Assembly: GCA_030446015.1 (NCBI GenBank)
Contig: JASUSO010000006.1
Span: forward strand, 1-48,075
Length of the DNA stretch: 48,075 nucleotides
Direction: 5' to 3'
DNA from: Methanobacteriota archaeon
GTDB taxonomy: Archaea > Halobacteriota > Methanomicrobia > Methanomicrobiales > Methanoculleaceae
This document shows positions 23,265-32,095 of this stretch, in pieces. The notes beneath the pieces were generated by a model. That model did no database searches. It was not told where the DNA came from and worked only from the letters and a program-made list of their open reading frames with translations. Both the position numbers and the translations under genes were made by a program. Position 1 is the first letter of the stretch, and each line of letters begins with the position of its first letter.

Positions 23265-24386
23265 ATGACAAGATCCGTCTATGCGCTCTGTGCGCTCATC
23301 ATCGCCGCCGGCATACTCTGCTGCGGCTGTACGACAACGACCACACCACCGGACGAACCGGCCGTTCAGGCCGGGACGCGGACGATCACCGACATGGAGG
23401 GGAATCAGATCATCCTCCCCGCCGAAGGGGCGACGTTCGGCGTCTTCGGCGGCCCCATCAGCCAGGTGCCCTACCTCCTCGGTGCGAACGACAGCGTCAT
23501 CGCCGTCACGAAAGGCCCGCAGATGATGGAGATGATGCAGGAGATGGATCCGGGCATCACCGCCAAGCCGGCACCGCGAACGACGAACGGCAACGTGAAC
23601 ATCGAAGAACTCCTGGTCACGAACCCCGACTGCGTCATCGCCTTCGATGTCGACGGGGAGATCGTGGAGGCGCATACCGATATCCCGGTCATCTACCTCT
23701 CCGGGACAATGAGCGACGGGTTCGATGAGATGCGCAAGGAGATCGCCTTTATGGGCGAGGTCTTCCAGAGCCCCGACAGGGCGCAGGCCTACATCGATTA
23801 CCTTGATAGAACCCTCGCGTTCCTCCATGAGCGCACCGCCGATATCCCCGAAGATGAACGCGTCACCGTCTTCCTGGGCGAGGGCGTAAGCCATCTCCAG
23901 ACGCTTGGAGGCGACACGTTCTTTACCGAGTGGACCGACGCCGCAGGATGCAGAAACGCGGTCGCCGATATCGAGACCACGCAGGGACAGCAGGAAGGAA
24001 TGCACACAGGCATCAACGAGATCTCAATGGAGCAGATCCTTGCCGCCGACCCCGACATCATCATCATCGATACCGGCAGCCCCGCCGACCTTGCAAACGA
24101 CAACCGCTGGAAAGAACTCAGCGCCGTCAAAGAAGGCCGGGTCTACAAGCAGCCGACCGGACTCTTCCTCTGGAGCCGGCCGTCCGCCGAGTCCGCCGTC
24201 CTCTACCCGCTCTGGATTGCCTACGCTGCCTACCCCGACCGCTTCGAAGACGTTCCGCTCACCGACCGGGTGAAGGACTTCTACGCTGAGATCTTCGGGT
24301 TCAACCTCACCGATACGCAGGCGCAGAAGGTCATCGACGGCACTTACGGAAGCATAACATTCGGCCAGGTGAAACAGTCCGGATGA
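23265..24386 (+). CDS. ABC transporter substrate-binding lipoprotein, FecB/BtuF type
   Basis: 373 residues from ATG 23265, chosen because GGAGTGA lies four bases upstream and a signal peptide follows at once; the frame upstream has no such support. The lipid attachment site is in GILCCGC. The mature domain begins RTITDMEGNQIILP and has the two-lobed helical-backbone layout of iron-siderophore, haem and cobalamin binding proteins. The hinge helix runs from about SPDRAQAYIDYLDRTLAFL. The second lobe includes TGINEISMEQILAADPDII. It delivers a ligand to the permease encoded next (four-base ATGA overlap). The ligand is not readable from sequence. Confidence 0.88.
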   Translation: MTRSVYALCALIIAAGILCCGCTTTTTPPDEPAVQAGTRTITDMEGNQIILPAEGATFGVFGGPISQVPYLLGANDSVIAVTKGPQMMEMMQEMDPGITAKPAPRTTNGNVNIEELLVTNPDCVIAFDVDGEIVEAHTDIPVIYLSGTMSDGFDEMRKEIAFMGEVFQSPDRAQAYIDYLDRTLAFLHERTADIPEDERVTVFLGEGVSHLQTLGGDTFFTEWTDAAGCRNAVADIETTQGQQEGMHTGINEISMEQILAADPDIIIIDTGSPADLANDNRWKELSAVKEGRVYKQPTGLFLWSRPSAESAVLYPLWIAYAAYPDRFEDVPLTDRVKDFYAEIFGFNLTDTQAQKVIDGTYGSITFGQVKQSG

Positions 24387-25477
24387 GACCAGAGCCGACA
24401 GGCGCACGGGATGCCCTGACGACCAAAACGGCAACTGTAACGCCGAAACAGGCTCACAGCAGGAGCTGGGGTGAGCGGCACCCGGGCACCGTCCAGGTGC
24501 TCCTCCTCGGCGTCCTCGGCGTCGTCGCGTTCATCGCCCTGATGGCAGGACGCTACATGGTCCCGCCGGAGACGGTGATCGCGGTGATCGCAAGCCAGGT
24601 CCTCCCGATCGAACAGACCTGGGCGTCGACGGCGACCTCCGCCGTCGTCAACGTCCGTATACCCCGGATCATTGCCGGATTCCTCGTCGGAGCCGGACTC
24701 GCCGTCAGCGGGGCCTCGTTCCAGGGGATGTTCAGGAACCCCCTGGTCTCCTCGCAGATCCTCGGCGTGGCCGCCGGGGCAGGATTCGGGGCGGCGATCG
24801 GCATCCTCCTCTCCGACAGCCTCGTCCTTGTTCAGGCCCTCTCGTTCACCGGCGGCCTGCTCGCCGTGGGGATGGCCTACGCTCTCAGCCGGGTCAGGAG
24901 CACGACGCCGATCCTGATGCTCGTCCTCTCGGGCATCGTGATCGCATCGCTCTTCTCGGCTCTCACCTCGATGGTGAAGTACGTGGCCGACCCGATGAAC
25001 AAGATGCCGGCGATTGTCTTCTGGCTGCTCGGGTCGCTCAACCACGTCTCGGCGCCGGACCTGATGGTCCTCGGCCCGATCATCGCGGTCTCAATCCTCG
25101 GGCTGCTCGTCATTCGGTGGCGGATAAACGTCCTCACGATGGGCGATGAGGAGGCGCGGGCGCTCGGGGTGAACACTGAGCACCTGAAAATCGCCATCAT
25201 CCTCCTCGCGACGGTGATCACCGCTGCTGCGGTCTGCATGAGCGGAATCATCGGGTGGATCGGGCTCGTCATCCCGCACATGGGGCGGATGCTCGTCGGC
25301 CCGGACAACCGCTATCTTCTCCCGGTCTCGGTGCTTCTCGGCGGAGCGTTCCTGATCGCCGTCGACACCATCGCGAGGACGGCCGCGCCCGCCGAGATCC
25401 CGATCGGGATCCTGACCGCGGTCATCGGGGCGCCGGTCTTTGCGGTGCTACTCCGGCGGAACAATCCGGGGTGGTGA
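24383..25477 (+). CDS. ABC transporter permease, FecCD/BtuC family
   Basis: 364 residues with about ten membrane helices after a 40-residue polar N-terminal stretch. PRIIAGFLVGAGLAVSGASFQGMFRNPL is the family signature (given here by its start, near residue 94). Others are VISGIVIA-like helices and GFIGLVIPHMGR-like (here GWIGLVIPHMGRML). Family members import iron complexes, haem, cobalamin or related metal chelates. It overlaps the binding-protein gene and is followed two bases later by the ATPase gene. Confidence 0.92.
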   Translation: MRPEPTGARDALTTKTATVTPKQAHSRSWGERHPGTVQVLLLGVLGVVAFIALMAGRYMVPPETVIAVIASQVLPIEQTWASTATSAVVNVRIPRIIAGFLVGAGLAVSGASFQGMFRNPLVSSQILGVAAGAGFGAAIGILLSDSLVLVQALSFTGGLLAVGMAYALSRVRSTTPILMLVLSGIVIASLFSALTSMVKYVADPMNKMPAIVFWLLGSLNHVSAPDLMVLGPIIAVSILGLLVIRWRINVLTMGDEEARALGVNTEHLKIAIILLATVITAAAVCMSGIIGWIGLVIPHMGRMLVGPDNRYLLPVSVLLGGAFLIAVDTIARTAAPAEIPIGILTAVIGAPVFAVLLRRNNPGW

Positions 25478-25479
25478 GC

Positions 25480-26286
25480 ATGGGGAGCAGCATCAGCCTC
25501 GAGGGGATAACGTTCAGTTATCCGGGTGGAGCGGATGTCTTTGAGGATATCACGTTCACGGTGGAGGATGGGGGTGTATACTCGCTCCTCGGCCCGAACG
25601 GGACCGGGAAGTCCACGCTCCTCAAGTGCATGGCCGGGTTAATCTCCCCATCCCACGGGCGTGTCCTCCTCGACGGACGGGATATCGCCGGGATGCAGCC
25701 GCACGAGATCGCCCGTCGGGTCGGGTTCGTCCCCCAGACGCAGACCTCACCGTTTCCGTTTCTAGTCAGGGACATCGTCCTTATGGGGAGGGCGTCGCAC
25801 ATCAGCGCCTTTGCGGCCCCGTCGGAGAAGGACGAGGCCATCGCCGCCGATGCCCTCGCCCGGGTCGGGATCTCCCACCTCGCCGAACGGCCGTGCACCG
25901 GGATCAGTGGCGGGGAGTGGCAACTGGTCCTGATCGCACGGGCGATCGCGCAGCGTCCGGGGATCCTTCTCCTCGACGAACCGACGTCGCACCTGGACCT
26001 CGGCAACCAGATGCGTGTGCTCGATGTCATCAGAGGACTCTCCGGGGACGGAATGACCATCGTCGTCGCGACCCATTTCCCGGACCACGCGCTCCTGACG
26101 TCAAGCCGGGTCGCAATCCTGAAAGACAGGAGAATTCTTGCCATGGGGCCTCCCGAAGAGGTCATCCGCGAGGATACCATGCAACAGGCCTACGGAACGG
26201 ACGTCAGGATCGTGCATCTCGGCGATCCCGTCAACCGGCGGATCTGTGTGCCCGTGGCAGAGACATTTCAAAGGAGAACACCATGA
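25480..26286 (+). CDS. ABC transporter ATP-binding protein, FecE/BtuD type
   Basis: 268 residues from ATG 25480. Walker A is GPNGTGKSTLLK, the Q-loop is VPQTQTSPF, the signature motif is ISGGEWQL (usually LSGGE), Walker B is ILLLDEPTSHLD, and the switch histidine is in VATHFPD. It powers the permease encoded upstream. Its stop overlaps the methyltransferase start (ATGA), which ties that enzyme to the transporter operon. Confidence 0.93.
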   Translation: MGSSISLEGITFSYPGGADVFEDITFTVEDGGVYSLLGPNGTGKSTLLKCMAGLISPSHGRVLLDGRDIAGMQPHEIARRVGFVPQTQTSPFPFLVRDIVLMGRASHISAFAAPSEKDEAIAADALARVGISHLAERPCTGISGGEWQLVLIARAIAQRPGILLLDEPTSHLDLGNQMRVLDVIRGLSGDGMTIVVATHFPDHALLTSSRVAILKDRRILAMGPPEEVIREDTMQQAYGTDVRIVHLGDPVNRRICVPVAETFQRRTP

Positions 26287-26924
26287 CAGAGGAATCCGAA
26301 GACCAGTTCTCCGGCGCCGGCGCCGGGAGGATGGACGCCATCGCGAAAGGACCGTTCGCACCGATTTACCCGGTCATCGCCCGCCAGGCCATCGAGATCT
26401 GCGGCATCACGGAGGGCAGGTGCGTCGATATCGGGTGCGGGCCCGGACACCTCGCGATGGCGCTTGCTACCGCAAGCGATCTCGAGATCGATGCGCTCGA
26501 CTCCTCGGCCGACATGCTCGAGATCGCTGAACTGAACATCAGGGAGGCCGGGCTCACCGACCGCGTACACCCGGTCTCCGGCGACGTCCACGACCTCCCC
26601 TACGACGACGGCTCCGTCGACCTGATCGTGAGCAGGGGCTCACTCTTCTTCTGGAACGACCGGGCCCGGGCGTTCTCGGAGATCTGGCGGGTGCTCCGGC
26701 CGGGCGGAAGAACGTTCGTCGGGGGCGGGTTCGGCACTGCGGCCCTGAAGGCGCAGATCACGGCAAAGATGCGCGAGATCGATCCCGAGTGGGAGGTGAA
26801 GGCCGCGAAAAGGCTTGCTCCGGCGAACCAGGATGCCATCCGCCGGGATCTGGAGACGGCGGGCATCCCCTCCTCCGAGATTCACGAAGACGAGGCCGGG
26901 TTCTGGATCGTCATGCGGAAGTGA
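26283..26924 (+). CDS. SAM-dependent methyltransferase, class I
   Basis: 213 residues. AAGGAGA lies seven bases before ATG 26283. The SAM site is VDIGCGPGHLAMAL (motif I), followed by the acidic IDALDSSADML and LPYDDGSVDLIVSRGSLFFW (motif post-II). It is closest to the UbiE/type 11 methyltransferases. Genes of this kind often sit beside metal-chelate transporters. It ends six bases before the radical SAM gene and is likely a partner in the same pathway, perhaps changing the imported ligand. Substrate unknown. Confidence 0.85.
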   Translation: MTEESEDQFSGAGAGRMDAIAKGPFAPIYPVIARQAIEICGITEGRCVDIGCGPGHLAMALATASDLEIDALDSSADMLEIAELNIREAGLTDRVHPVSGDVHDLPYDDGSVDLIVSRGSLFFWNDRARAFSEIWRVLRPGGRTFVGGGFGTAALKAQITAKMREIDPEWEVKAAKRLAPANQDAIRRDLETAGIPSSEIHEDEAGFWIVMRK

Positions 26925-26930
26925 TAGGGG

Positions 26931-28682
26931 ATGCAATGCACAATCTGTGAGGTCGGTTGCGAGATACCGCCGGGCGGGACCGGGAGGTGCCGGATGTACC
27001 GAAACGACGGCAGCGGGATCACCGAACGGTATCCCGATACCTTCATCGCCGCCTTCCCCGTCGCGATCGAGACGCTGCCGGTGCTGCATTTCTTCCCCGG
27101 CGCGAAGTTTCTCCAGGTCTGCACGGTCGGGTGCAATCTCTCGTGCGGCGGGTGCGTCTCGGAGATCCTCGTCGAACACGCCGAGTCGCTTGCGGTCTCC
27201 GGGACGGCTCTCACGACCGACGACCTGCTCCGCCTCGCGGCCGAGCAGGACTGCACCGGGATCGCCTTCACGCTGAACGAACCGATCGTCTCGTTCCCGA
27301 CCTTCTGCCGTCTCGCGGAGAGAGCACGGGAGCAAGGCCTCTCCGTCGGCTGCTCCACGAACGGCTACATGACCGAAACATCGGCGCTCCACCTCCGCGA
27401 GCGGATAGATTTCGCGAACATCGGACTCAAGGGGGCAACCGCCGCGTGTTACCGTGACTGCGGGGCGAAGAGCGCCGAACCGGTCTTCCGGACGATCCGG
27501 CTGCTCCACGAGGGCGGGGTGCACGTTGAAGCCTCCGTCGTCTACCGCCGGGGCGGGGAGGAGGAGGTGATGGAGGCGGCGCGGATGCTCGCGGCGATCT
27601 CCCCCGACATCCCCCTCCTGGTGATGCGGTTCGTCCCCTTCGGTGATGCAGGTCTCGGGGAGGAACCGACGATCTACGCAAGCGAGGCGCTCTGCGGCCG
27701 CCTCCGCGAGATCCTCCCCTGGGTCTACCTCTTCAACTCGCCGGGCACGGCGAGCCTGACGACCTTCTGCCCCGCCTGCGGGAGGCCCTGCATCGAACGG
27801 GAGTTCTTCGGCCCGATGGGCGCCCACCTTGCCGGAGAGGCCCGGACTGCCTGTACATGCGGGTATGCCCTCCCCGTCCGGGGTGCCGTGACCACTGAGG
27901 TCTTCTACGAGCCGGGCATGATGGGTGGATACCGGGTCACCCGGGGCCTTGAGATGGTCTGGGCGATCCTCGCCTGTCTCGGTGTGCGAGACCATGCGGT
28001 CCTCGCCCGGATCTGGGGCGAGGTGCTCCGGAGCGGTATGCTCGGAAAGGAACTGCACGACCGGATGAACAACGTCGATGCCTACCTCGATCTCGTCGTG
28101 GACCTCTCACGCCGGACCGGCCGCGAGGAAGCGGGACGGGATCTCTCTACCTACATCCGGGAGCGGCTGGACTTCATCCAAGACCGGACGGCAGGCGTAC
28201 CGCGCCCGCGGGTCTACTACGCGATGGGCTACCCGCTCTTCGCCCTCAACCCCGGCCGGTTCGAGGGAAAACTCGTCGAAGCCGCCGGCGGCACCTACGT
28301 CAATCGGGAGATCGGCCGGGAGGGAAAACCGGGCGTCAGCATATCCCGAGAGGAGTTCGCGGCGCTCGCACCGGAGTATCTCTTCACGTCGGGATTCCTC
28401 GCCTCCACGGTGGAAGACACCCTCCGCTACTGCGCGGAGCACGGCCTCGACACACCGGCGATCCGGAACAGGCGGGTCTATGCGATGCATCCATCCTGGG
28501 ACTTCGGGAGCCCCCGGTGGATCCTCGGCCTGATGGAGATCGCAAACGTCCTCCACCCGGAACTCTTTGCATTCAGAATCGAGGAGGAGGCGGACCGCTT
28601 CTACCGCCGGTTCTACGGTATCCCCTACCGGGCCGCAGCCGCCAACCGCTCGTTCGTCCGCCCGGGGACGGAGTGGCGGTAG
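26931..28682 (+). CDS. Radical SAM enzyme fused to part of a binding-protein fold
   Basis: 583 residues. The N-terminal part resembles the AmmeMemoRadiSam group: a metal-binding header C3xxC6xxxC10 with C20 (IPPGGTGRCRMYR), then the radical SAM cluster C68-NLS-C72-GG-C75. STNGY (142-146) and NIGLKG (163-168) follow. A zinc or iron-sulfur tail is C280xxC283xxxC287 with C308xC310. Residues about 383-425 form the long hinge helix and 427-560 the C-terminal lobe of a FecB/BtuF-type binding protein (PRVYYAMGY, AAGGTYVN, ALAPEYLFTSG). There is no signal peptide, so it is cytoplasmic. The first lobe of the binding fold is missing or replaced. It likely holds the cargo of the upstream transporter while modifying it; that is inference. 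Confidence 0.82.
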   Translation: MQCTICEVGCEIPPGGTGRCRMYRNDGSGITERYPDTFIAAFPVAIETLPVLHFFPGAKFLQVCTVGCNLSCGGCVSEILVEHAESLAVSGTALTTDDLLRLAAEQDCTGIAFTLNEPIVSFPTFCRLAERAREQGLSVGCSTNGYMTETSALHLRERIDFANIGLKGATAACYRDCGAKSAEPVFRTIRLLHEGGVHVEASVVYRRGGEEEVMEAARMLAAISPDIPLLVMRFVPFGDAGLGEEPTIYASEALCGRLREILPWVYLFNSPGTASLTTFCPACGRPCIEREFFGPMGAHLAGEARTACTCGYALPVRGAVTTEVFYEPGMMGGYRVTRGLEMVWAILACLGVRDHAVLARIWGEVLRSGMLGKELHDRMNNVDAYLDLVVDLSRRTGREEAGRDLSTYIRERLDFIQDRTAGVPRPRVYYAMGYPLFALNPGRFEGKLVEAAGGTYVNREIGREGKPGVSISREEFAALAPEYLFTSGFLASTVEDTLRYCAEHGLDTPAIRNRRVYAMHPSWDFGSPRWILGLMEIANVLHPELFAFRIEEEADRFYRRFYGIPYRAAAANRSFVRPGTEWR

Positions 28683-28787
28683 GCAGGGCACCGGCTCCCT
28701 GATTTTTACTGAAAACGACGTGGAGAGCAGCGATAATCAACATTAATTCACCTAGAAAACTCATTCTTCAAGAAGAACGTTTAAGAA

Positions 28788-28800
28788 CAGTTTTATTCTC
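28788..28800 (+). promoter_or_regulatory. TATA box of the C45-type lipoprotein gene
   Basis: CAGTTTTATTCTC centred near 28794 lies 27 bases before ATG 28821, which predicts a leaderless message. The 138 bp region 28683-28820 also holds a short T run (28701-28705) that may end the operon upstream. Confidence 0.5.
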
Positions 28801-28820
28801 CCCTGTTACATGCAGAAGTA

Positions 28821-30638
28821 ATGATTCAGGTACCAGAGCGCCTCCTGCGCGTTTGCCTGCCCACGTGCGTCCTCGGTGTCGCGATCCTCTTCATCGCCGC
28901 TGCGGGCTGCACGAACACCGCCACGGAAGGTGGCTATTCCATCTCCGGGAATGTTGCAGGGGATTACGCGGGAGGAACAATCTACGTTGCGGCGATCGAC
29001 GCCGCGGCATATTCGGTGTCGGATATCAGGGTCATGGAGACCGGGGAGCATCCGGAACGCTCGCAGTACGTCAGCGGGTTTGCCGCGCTCGACGCGCCGG
29101 GGGAGTATGTCATCTCCGGGCTTGCCCCCGGGAACTACACCGTCTACGCCTGGGCGGACACCGACGACAACGGCCGGATTGATCACCTCGGCTACCGCGA
29201 CCCGACCGGGTGGTACTGCACGCCGTCCCACCTCACCCCCGTCCTGGTCGCCGTTACCCCGGGGAACGCCACGACCGGGATCGATATCACCCTCATCGCC
29301 CCGACTCCCTATCCCGACGAGGAGACGAACGTCACCGTCGGCAGCGGCGGCGGAAGGCTCACGATCCAGAAGGGCTGTCACGTTCTCCAGGTATGGGGAA
29401 CGCCGGAGGAGCGGGCGTATGCCTGCGGCTACCTCTGCGGGCCGCAGATCCGGGACTGGATCGACTACGTCCTGATCGAGTCGTTCATGCAGTCGCCCGC
29501 CGACTACGAGGACCTCTTCATCCCCTACATAGAGGAGCACATGGCACCGGCAAACCCGACGTATATGGCCGAACTCGACGCCATGCTCGCCGGGATGGCC
29601 GCAAGCGGCACTGACCTCTATCTCCCGTCGCTTTCGCGGAACCTCACCCGCTACGACCTCCTCGCGGAGAACACGTATGACTTCATGCTCTACTACAAAC
29701 TCTACGGTCTCATGATGGGCGATCTCGGCATCAATCGCACCACAACAGGCGACGCCGGCGTGTCGCCGCACCTCTGCACGAGCGCGATCGCCTGGGGCAA
29801 CCTGACGGCAAACGAGGAACTTGCCGGCGGGTTGATCCACGGCAAGAACATGGACGGGGAGAACGACCTGCGGAAGGTCACGGTGAACAGCCTGCTCATC
29901 ATCGCGACCGACCCGGGTCCGGGCGCGAAGCGCACGGTCGGGATAGACTGGCCCGGGTTCATCGGGACGTTCAACGGCATGAACGAGGACGGCCTTGTAC
30001 TCGTGCCCCACTCGTCGCCGTCGATCCCGGACTGGAACGCGACCGATCTTGTGCCCACCAACTTCCTCTACATGGATACGCTCGGGAGCGAGAGCGACGT
30101 TGCCGGGGCGTGGGCCTACTGGGAGAAGGTGAACAAGACCAGGACCGGCGGGAACAACGCAGGGGTCTCGGCACCCTACAAAGATGGGACAGGAAGCATC
30201 CCGGCGGCATTCGAGACGGACTCATACGGCGGCGCGGTGCGAGGGCCGGGCGTCGTCGAACCGGACGACTGCCTCCTCATCGCGAACAACTACTACCTCT
30301 ACCGGGGCGTCTACCCCCCCGCCGTCGAACGGGTGGACGGCTGCCACGCCGAAGTCAGGCCCACCGACTACCGCTACCAGAACATGCTCACCGTTCTCGA
30401 CGGCTACCGGAAGGAGGGGCGGACCATCGGCACGCCCGAGATGATCGCGCTCATGCAGGCGGCGTCCGTCTCGGAGGAGTACCGGGGCACCACCGAGTAC
30501 ACCTTCATCGCGTACCCGGACGCGGGTGCGTTCGCCGTGGCAAAAGAGGATCTCGCGAAAGGGCTGTTAGACGCACCGTTCGCGGAGTTCGCGCACTTTG
30601 AGTTTGAGGAGGTATTCGAGAGGCCCTCGACGATGTGA
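28821..30638 (+). CDS. Lipoprotein with C45-type Ntn-hydrolase domain
   Basis: 605 residues. The signal peptide ends in the lipobox AAGC (C30). Residues about 38-165 form a transthyretin-like beta domain (ISGNVAGDYAGGTIYVAAID, then SGLAPGNYTVYAWAD). The rest looks like the acyltransferase/amidohydrolase family C45: residues about 185-318 would be the pro-part, and C319 in PHLCTSAIAWGNLT would be the nucleophile freed by self-cleavage. GKNMDGEND follows as in the family. The pattern HxxC-T-S and the downstream GxNxD are seen; the substrate (peptide or N-acyl amide) is not known. It acts outside the cell membrane. Confidence 0.75.
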   Translation: MIQVPERLLRVCLPTCVLGVAILFIAAAGCTNTATEGGYSISGNVAGDYAGGTIYVAAIDAAAYSVSDIRVMETGEHPERSQYVSGFAALDAPGEYVISGLAPGNYTVYAWADTDDNGRIDHLGYRDPTGWYCTPSHLTPVLVAVTPGNATTGIDITLIAPTPYPDEETNVTVGSGGGRLTIQKGCHVLQVWGTPEERAYACGYLCGPQIRDWIDYVLIESFMQSPADYEDLFIPYIEEHMAPANPTYMAELDAMLAGMAASGTDLYLPSLSRNLTRYDLLAENTYDFMLYYKLYGLMMGDLGINRTTTGDAGVSPHLCTSAIAWGNLTANEELAGGLIHGKNMDGENDLRKVTVNSLLIIATDPGPGAKRTVGIDWPGFIGTFNGMNEDGLVLVPHSSPSIPDWNATDLVPTNFLYMDTLGSESDVAGAWAYWEKVNKTRTGGNNAGVSAPYKDGTGSIPAAFETDSYGGAVRGPGVVEPDDCLLIANNYYLYRGVYPPAVERVDGCHAEVRPTDYRYQNMLTVLDGYRKEGRTIGTPEMIALMQAASVSEEYRGTTEYTFIAYPDAGAFAVAKEDLAKGLLDAPFAEFAHFEFEEVFERPSTM

Positions 30639-30654
30639 CCGGAAGGGCTCGCTA

Positions 30655-30664
30655 CTCTTTTTTC
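30655..30664 (+). terminator. T6 terminator after the C45-type lipoprotein
   Basis: CTCTTTTTTC lies about 17 bases after the stop codon at 30638, on the coding strand. Confidence 0.45.
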
Positions 30665-30753
30665 CATAAAAACACGCAATAAAACCGCAGATACCGTTTC
30701 GCGGCTGATTGATAGGCGGCGCCGTGCGACACTCGAACCTGCTACCCGGAAAA

Positions 30754-31320
30754 TCACGCCCCCATCCGGCAGAGGTCCCGCATCACCCGCAGGACATAGA
30801 GGGTCTCGTCCTCGAGCGGCTCCTCGTCGACGATAAACGGGATATACCCGTAACGGGCAAAGGACTCCCGGACTTCGTCAACCCCGGTCAGGGACGAGAC
30901 GAGGAGGAGGATCCTCCCGAAGGGCGCAAGCACACGGCCTACATCCGCGATGAACCGTTCGATCACGACCCTCCCCGTCGGTCCGCCGTCGAGGGCATAC
31001 TCCAGCCAGTCATCGATCCGTTCCTCGGGAGCCGTCGGGAGGTAAGGCGGGTTGAAGAGGACGAGGTCAAACGGGCCCGATAGCCCTTCAAAAAGGTCGG
31101 TCCGGACCGCCGCCACCCCCCGGGCGCGGACGCACCGGACGGCGTGGGGGTTGATATCGGTCGCGATCACCACCGCCGCCCGGCCGAGAAGACCGGCCGC
31201 GACGTAGCCGCTCCCGGTCCCGACCTCGAGCACCCGGTCGGTCGTTCGGACCTCCCGCTGCGCCGCCCGCAGAAGGAGGAACGAGTCCTCCGCCGGAGGG
31301 TAGACCTGGTCGGGGAGCAT
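30754..31320 (-). CDS. HemK2/Mtq2-like protein methyltransferase
   Basis: 188 residues from ATG 31320; an in-frame TTG at 31335 would overlap ksgA and is less likely. The archaeal signature is VYPPAEDSFLLL. The SAM site is LEVGTGSGYVA and the catalytic motif is NPPYLP. Relatives (eukaryotic HEMK2/N6AMT1) methylate the glutamine of the GGQ motif in release factor, usually with Trm112, for which I see no gene here. It is the last gene of the long translation cluster, starting one base after the ksgA stop. Confidence 0.85.
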   Translation of the reverse strand: MLPDQVYPPAEDSFLLLRAAQREVRTTDRVLEVGTGSGYVAAGLLGRAAVVIATDINPHAVRCVRARGVAAVRTDLFEGLSGPFDLVLFNPPYLPTAPEERIDDWLEYALDGGPTGRVVIERFIADVGRVLAPFGRILLLVSSLTGVDEVRESFARYGYIPFIVDEEPLEDETLYVLRVMRDLCRMGA

Positions 31321-31321
31321 G

Positions 31322-32095
31322 CTACCGCCCGGCAAGCGTGTTCGCGATCAGCGCGAACTCCTCAAGCGTCAGGTCTTCGGGCCGGCGCTGCAGGAGATCG
31401 TCGGGCAATTCCGCGATCGCCCGCTCGATCGCCTCCGGCGAAAACGTGTCCTTCCCGCTCCGGAGACCCTTCCGGACAGTCTTCCTCCGGTGGGAGAAGA
31501 GCACCCGGACGGCGTCCGCGTAGACCCGCCTGTCCGTGATCGGGTGCGGCGGCTCGTGCGGCGTGATCCGGACCACCCAGGAGCGGACCTGGGGCGGCGG
31601 CCGGAACGAGCCGGGTCCGAGGTCGAGGAGCGGTTTTACCGAGGCGTAGGTCTGCACCATCACCGAGAGGCGGCCGACGTTCGGTGTCCCCGGGGGCGCG
31701 ATCATCCGCTGGGCGAACTCCTTCTGGTACATCAGGACGGCGGCCTCAAACCCGATCTCGAGCAGCCTGAACGTGATCTTTGAAGAAACGGAGTAGGGGA
31801 GGTTTGCGACGACGATATCGAACGGCGGGATATCGACCTTCTTTGCATCGCCGTGGATGATCTCAAGGCGCCCCTCCCCGATCTCGTCGGCGAAGACAGT
31901 CTCGAGCTCCTCCACGAGAGCCGGATCGATCTCTACCGCGATGACGGTTGCACCCCGGTCAAGGAGGGCTCGGGTGAGGACCCCCTCGCCGGGCCCGATC
32001 TCGAGCACCCTCCTCCCGGAGACATCGACAAAACCGGCAATCTTCTCGACGGCTCGTTTGTCGACGAGAAAGTGCTGGTCCCTCGGAGCACTCAT
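31322..32095 (-). CDS. ksgA: 16S rRNA dimethyladenosine transferase KsgA/Dim1
   Basis: 257 residues. The N-terminus has the QHFLVDKRAVEKI block. The SAM site is VLEIGPGEGVLT, then VIAVEIDPAL. The catalytic motif NLPYSVSS is the hallmark of Dim1/KsgA. It dimethylates the two neighbouring adenines in the last small-subunit helix during ribosome maturation. It overlaps the DUF655 gene by four bases, a pairing that is common in archaea. Confidence 0.95.
   Translation of the reverse strand: MSAPRDQHFLVDKRAVEKIAGFVDVSGRRVLEIGPGEGVLTRALLDRGATVIAVEIDPALVEELETVFADEIGEGRLEIIHGDAKKVDIPPFDIVVANLPYSVSSKITFRLLEIGFEAAVLMYQKEFAQRMIAPPGTPNVGRLSVMVQTYASVKPLLDLGPGSFRPPPQVRSWVVRITPHEPPHPITDRRVYADAVRVLFSHRRKTVRKGLRSGKDTFSPEAIERAIAELPDDLLQRRPEDLTLEEFALIANTLAGR

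Noticed and set aside
30722-30745. tRNA T-arm-like sequence on the minus strand (GGTTCGAGT)
   Set aside because: The stem around it does not pair and no acceptor stem or anticodon arm is found; there is no tRNA gene in the window.
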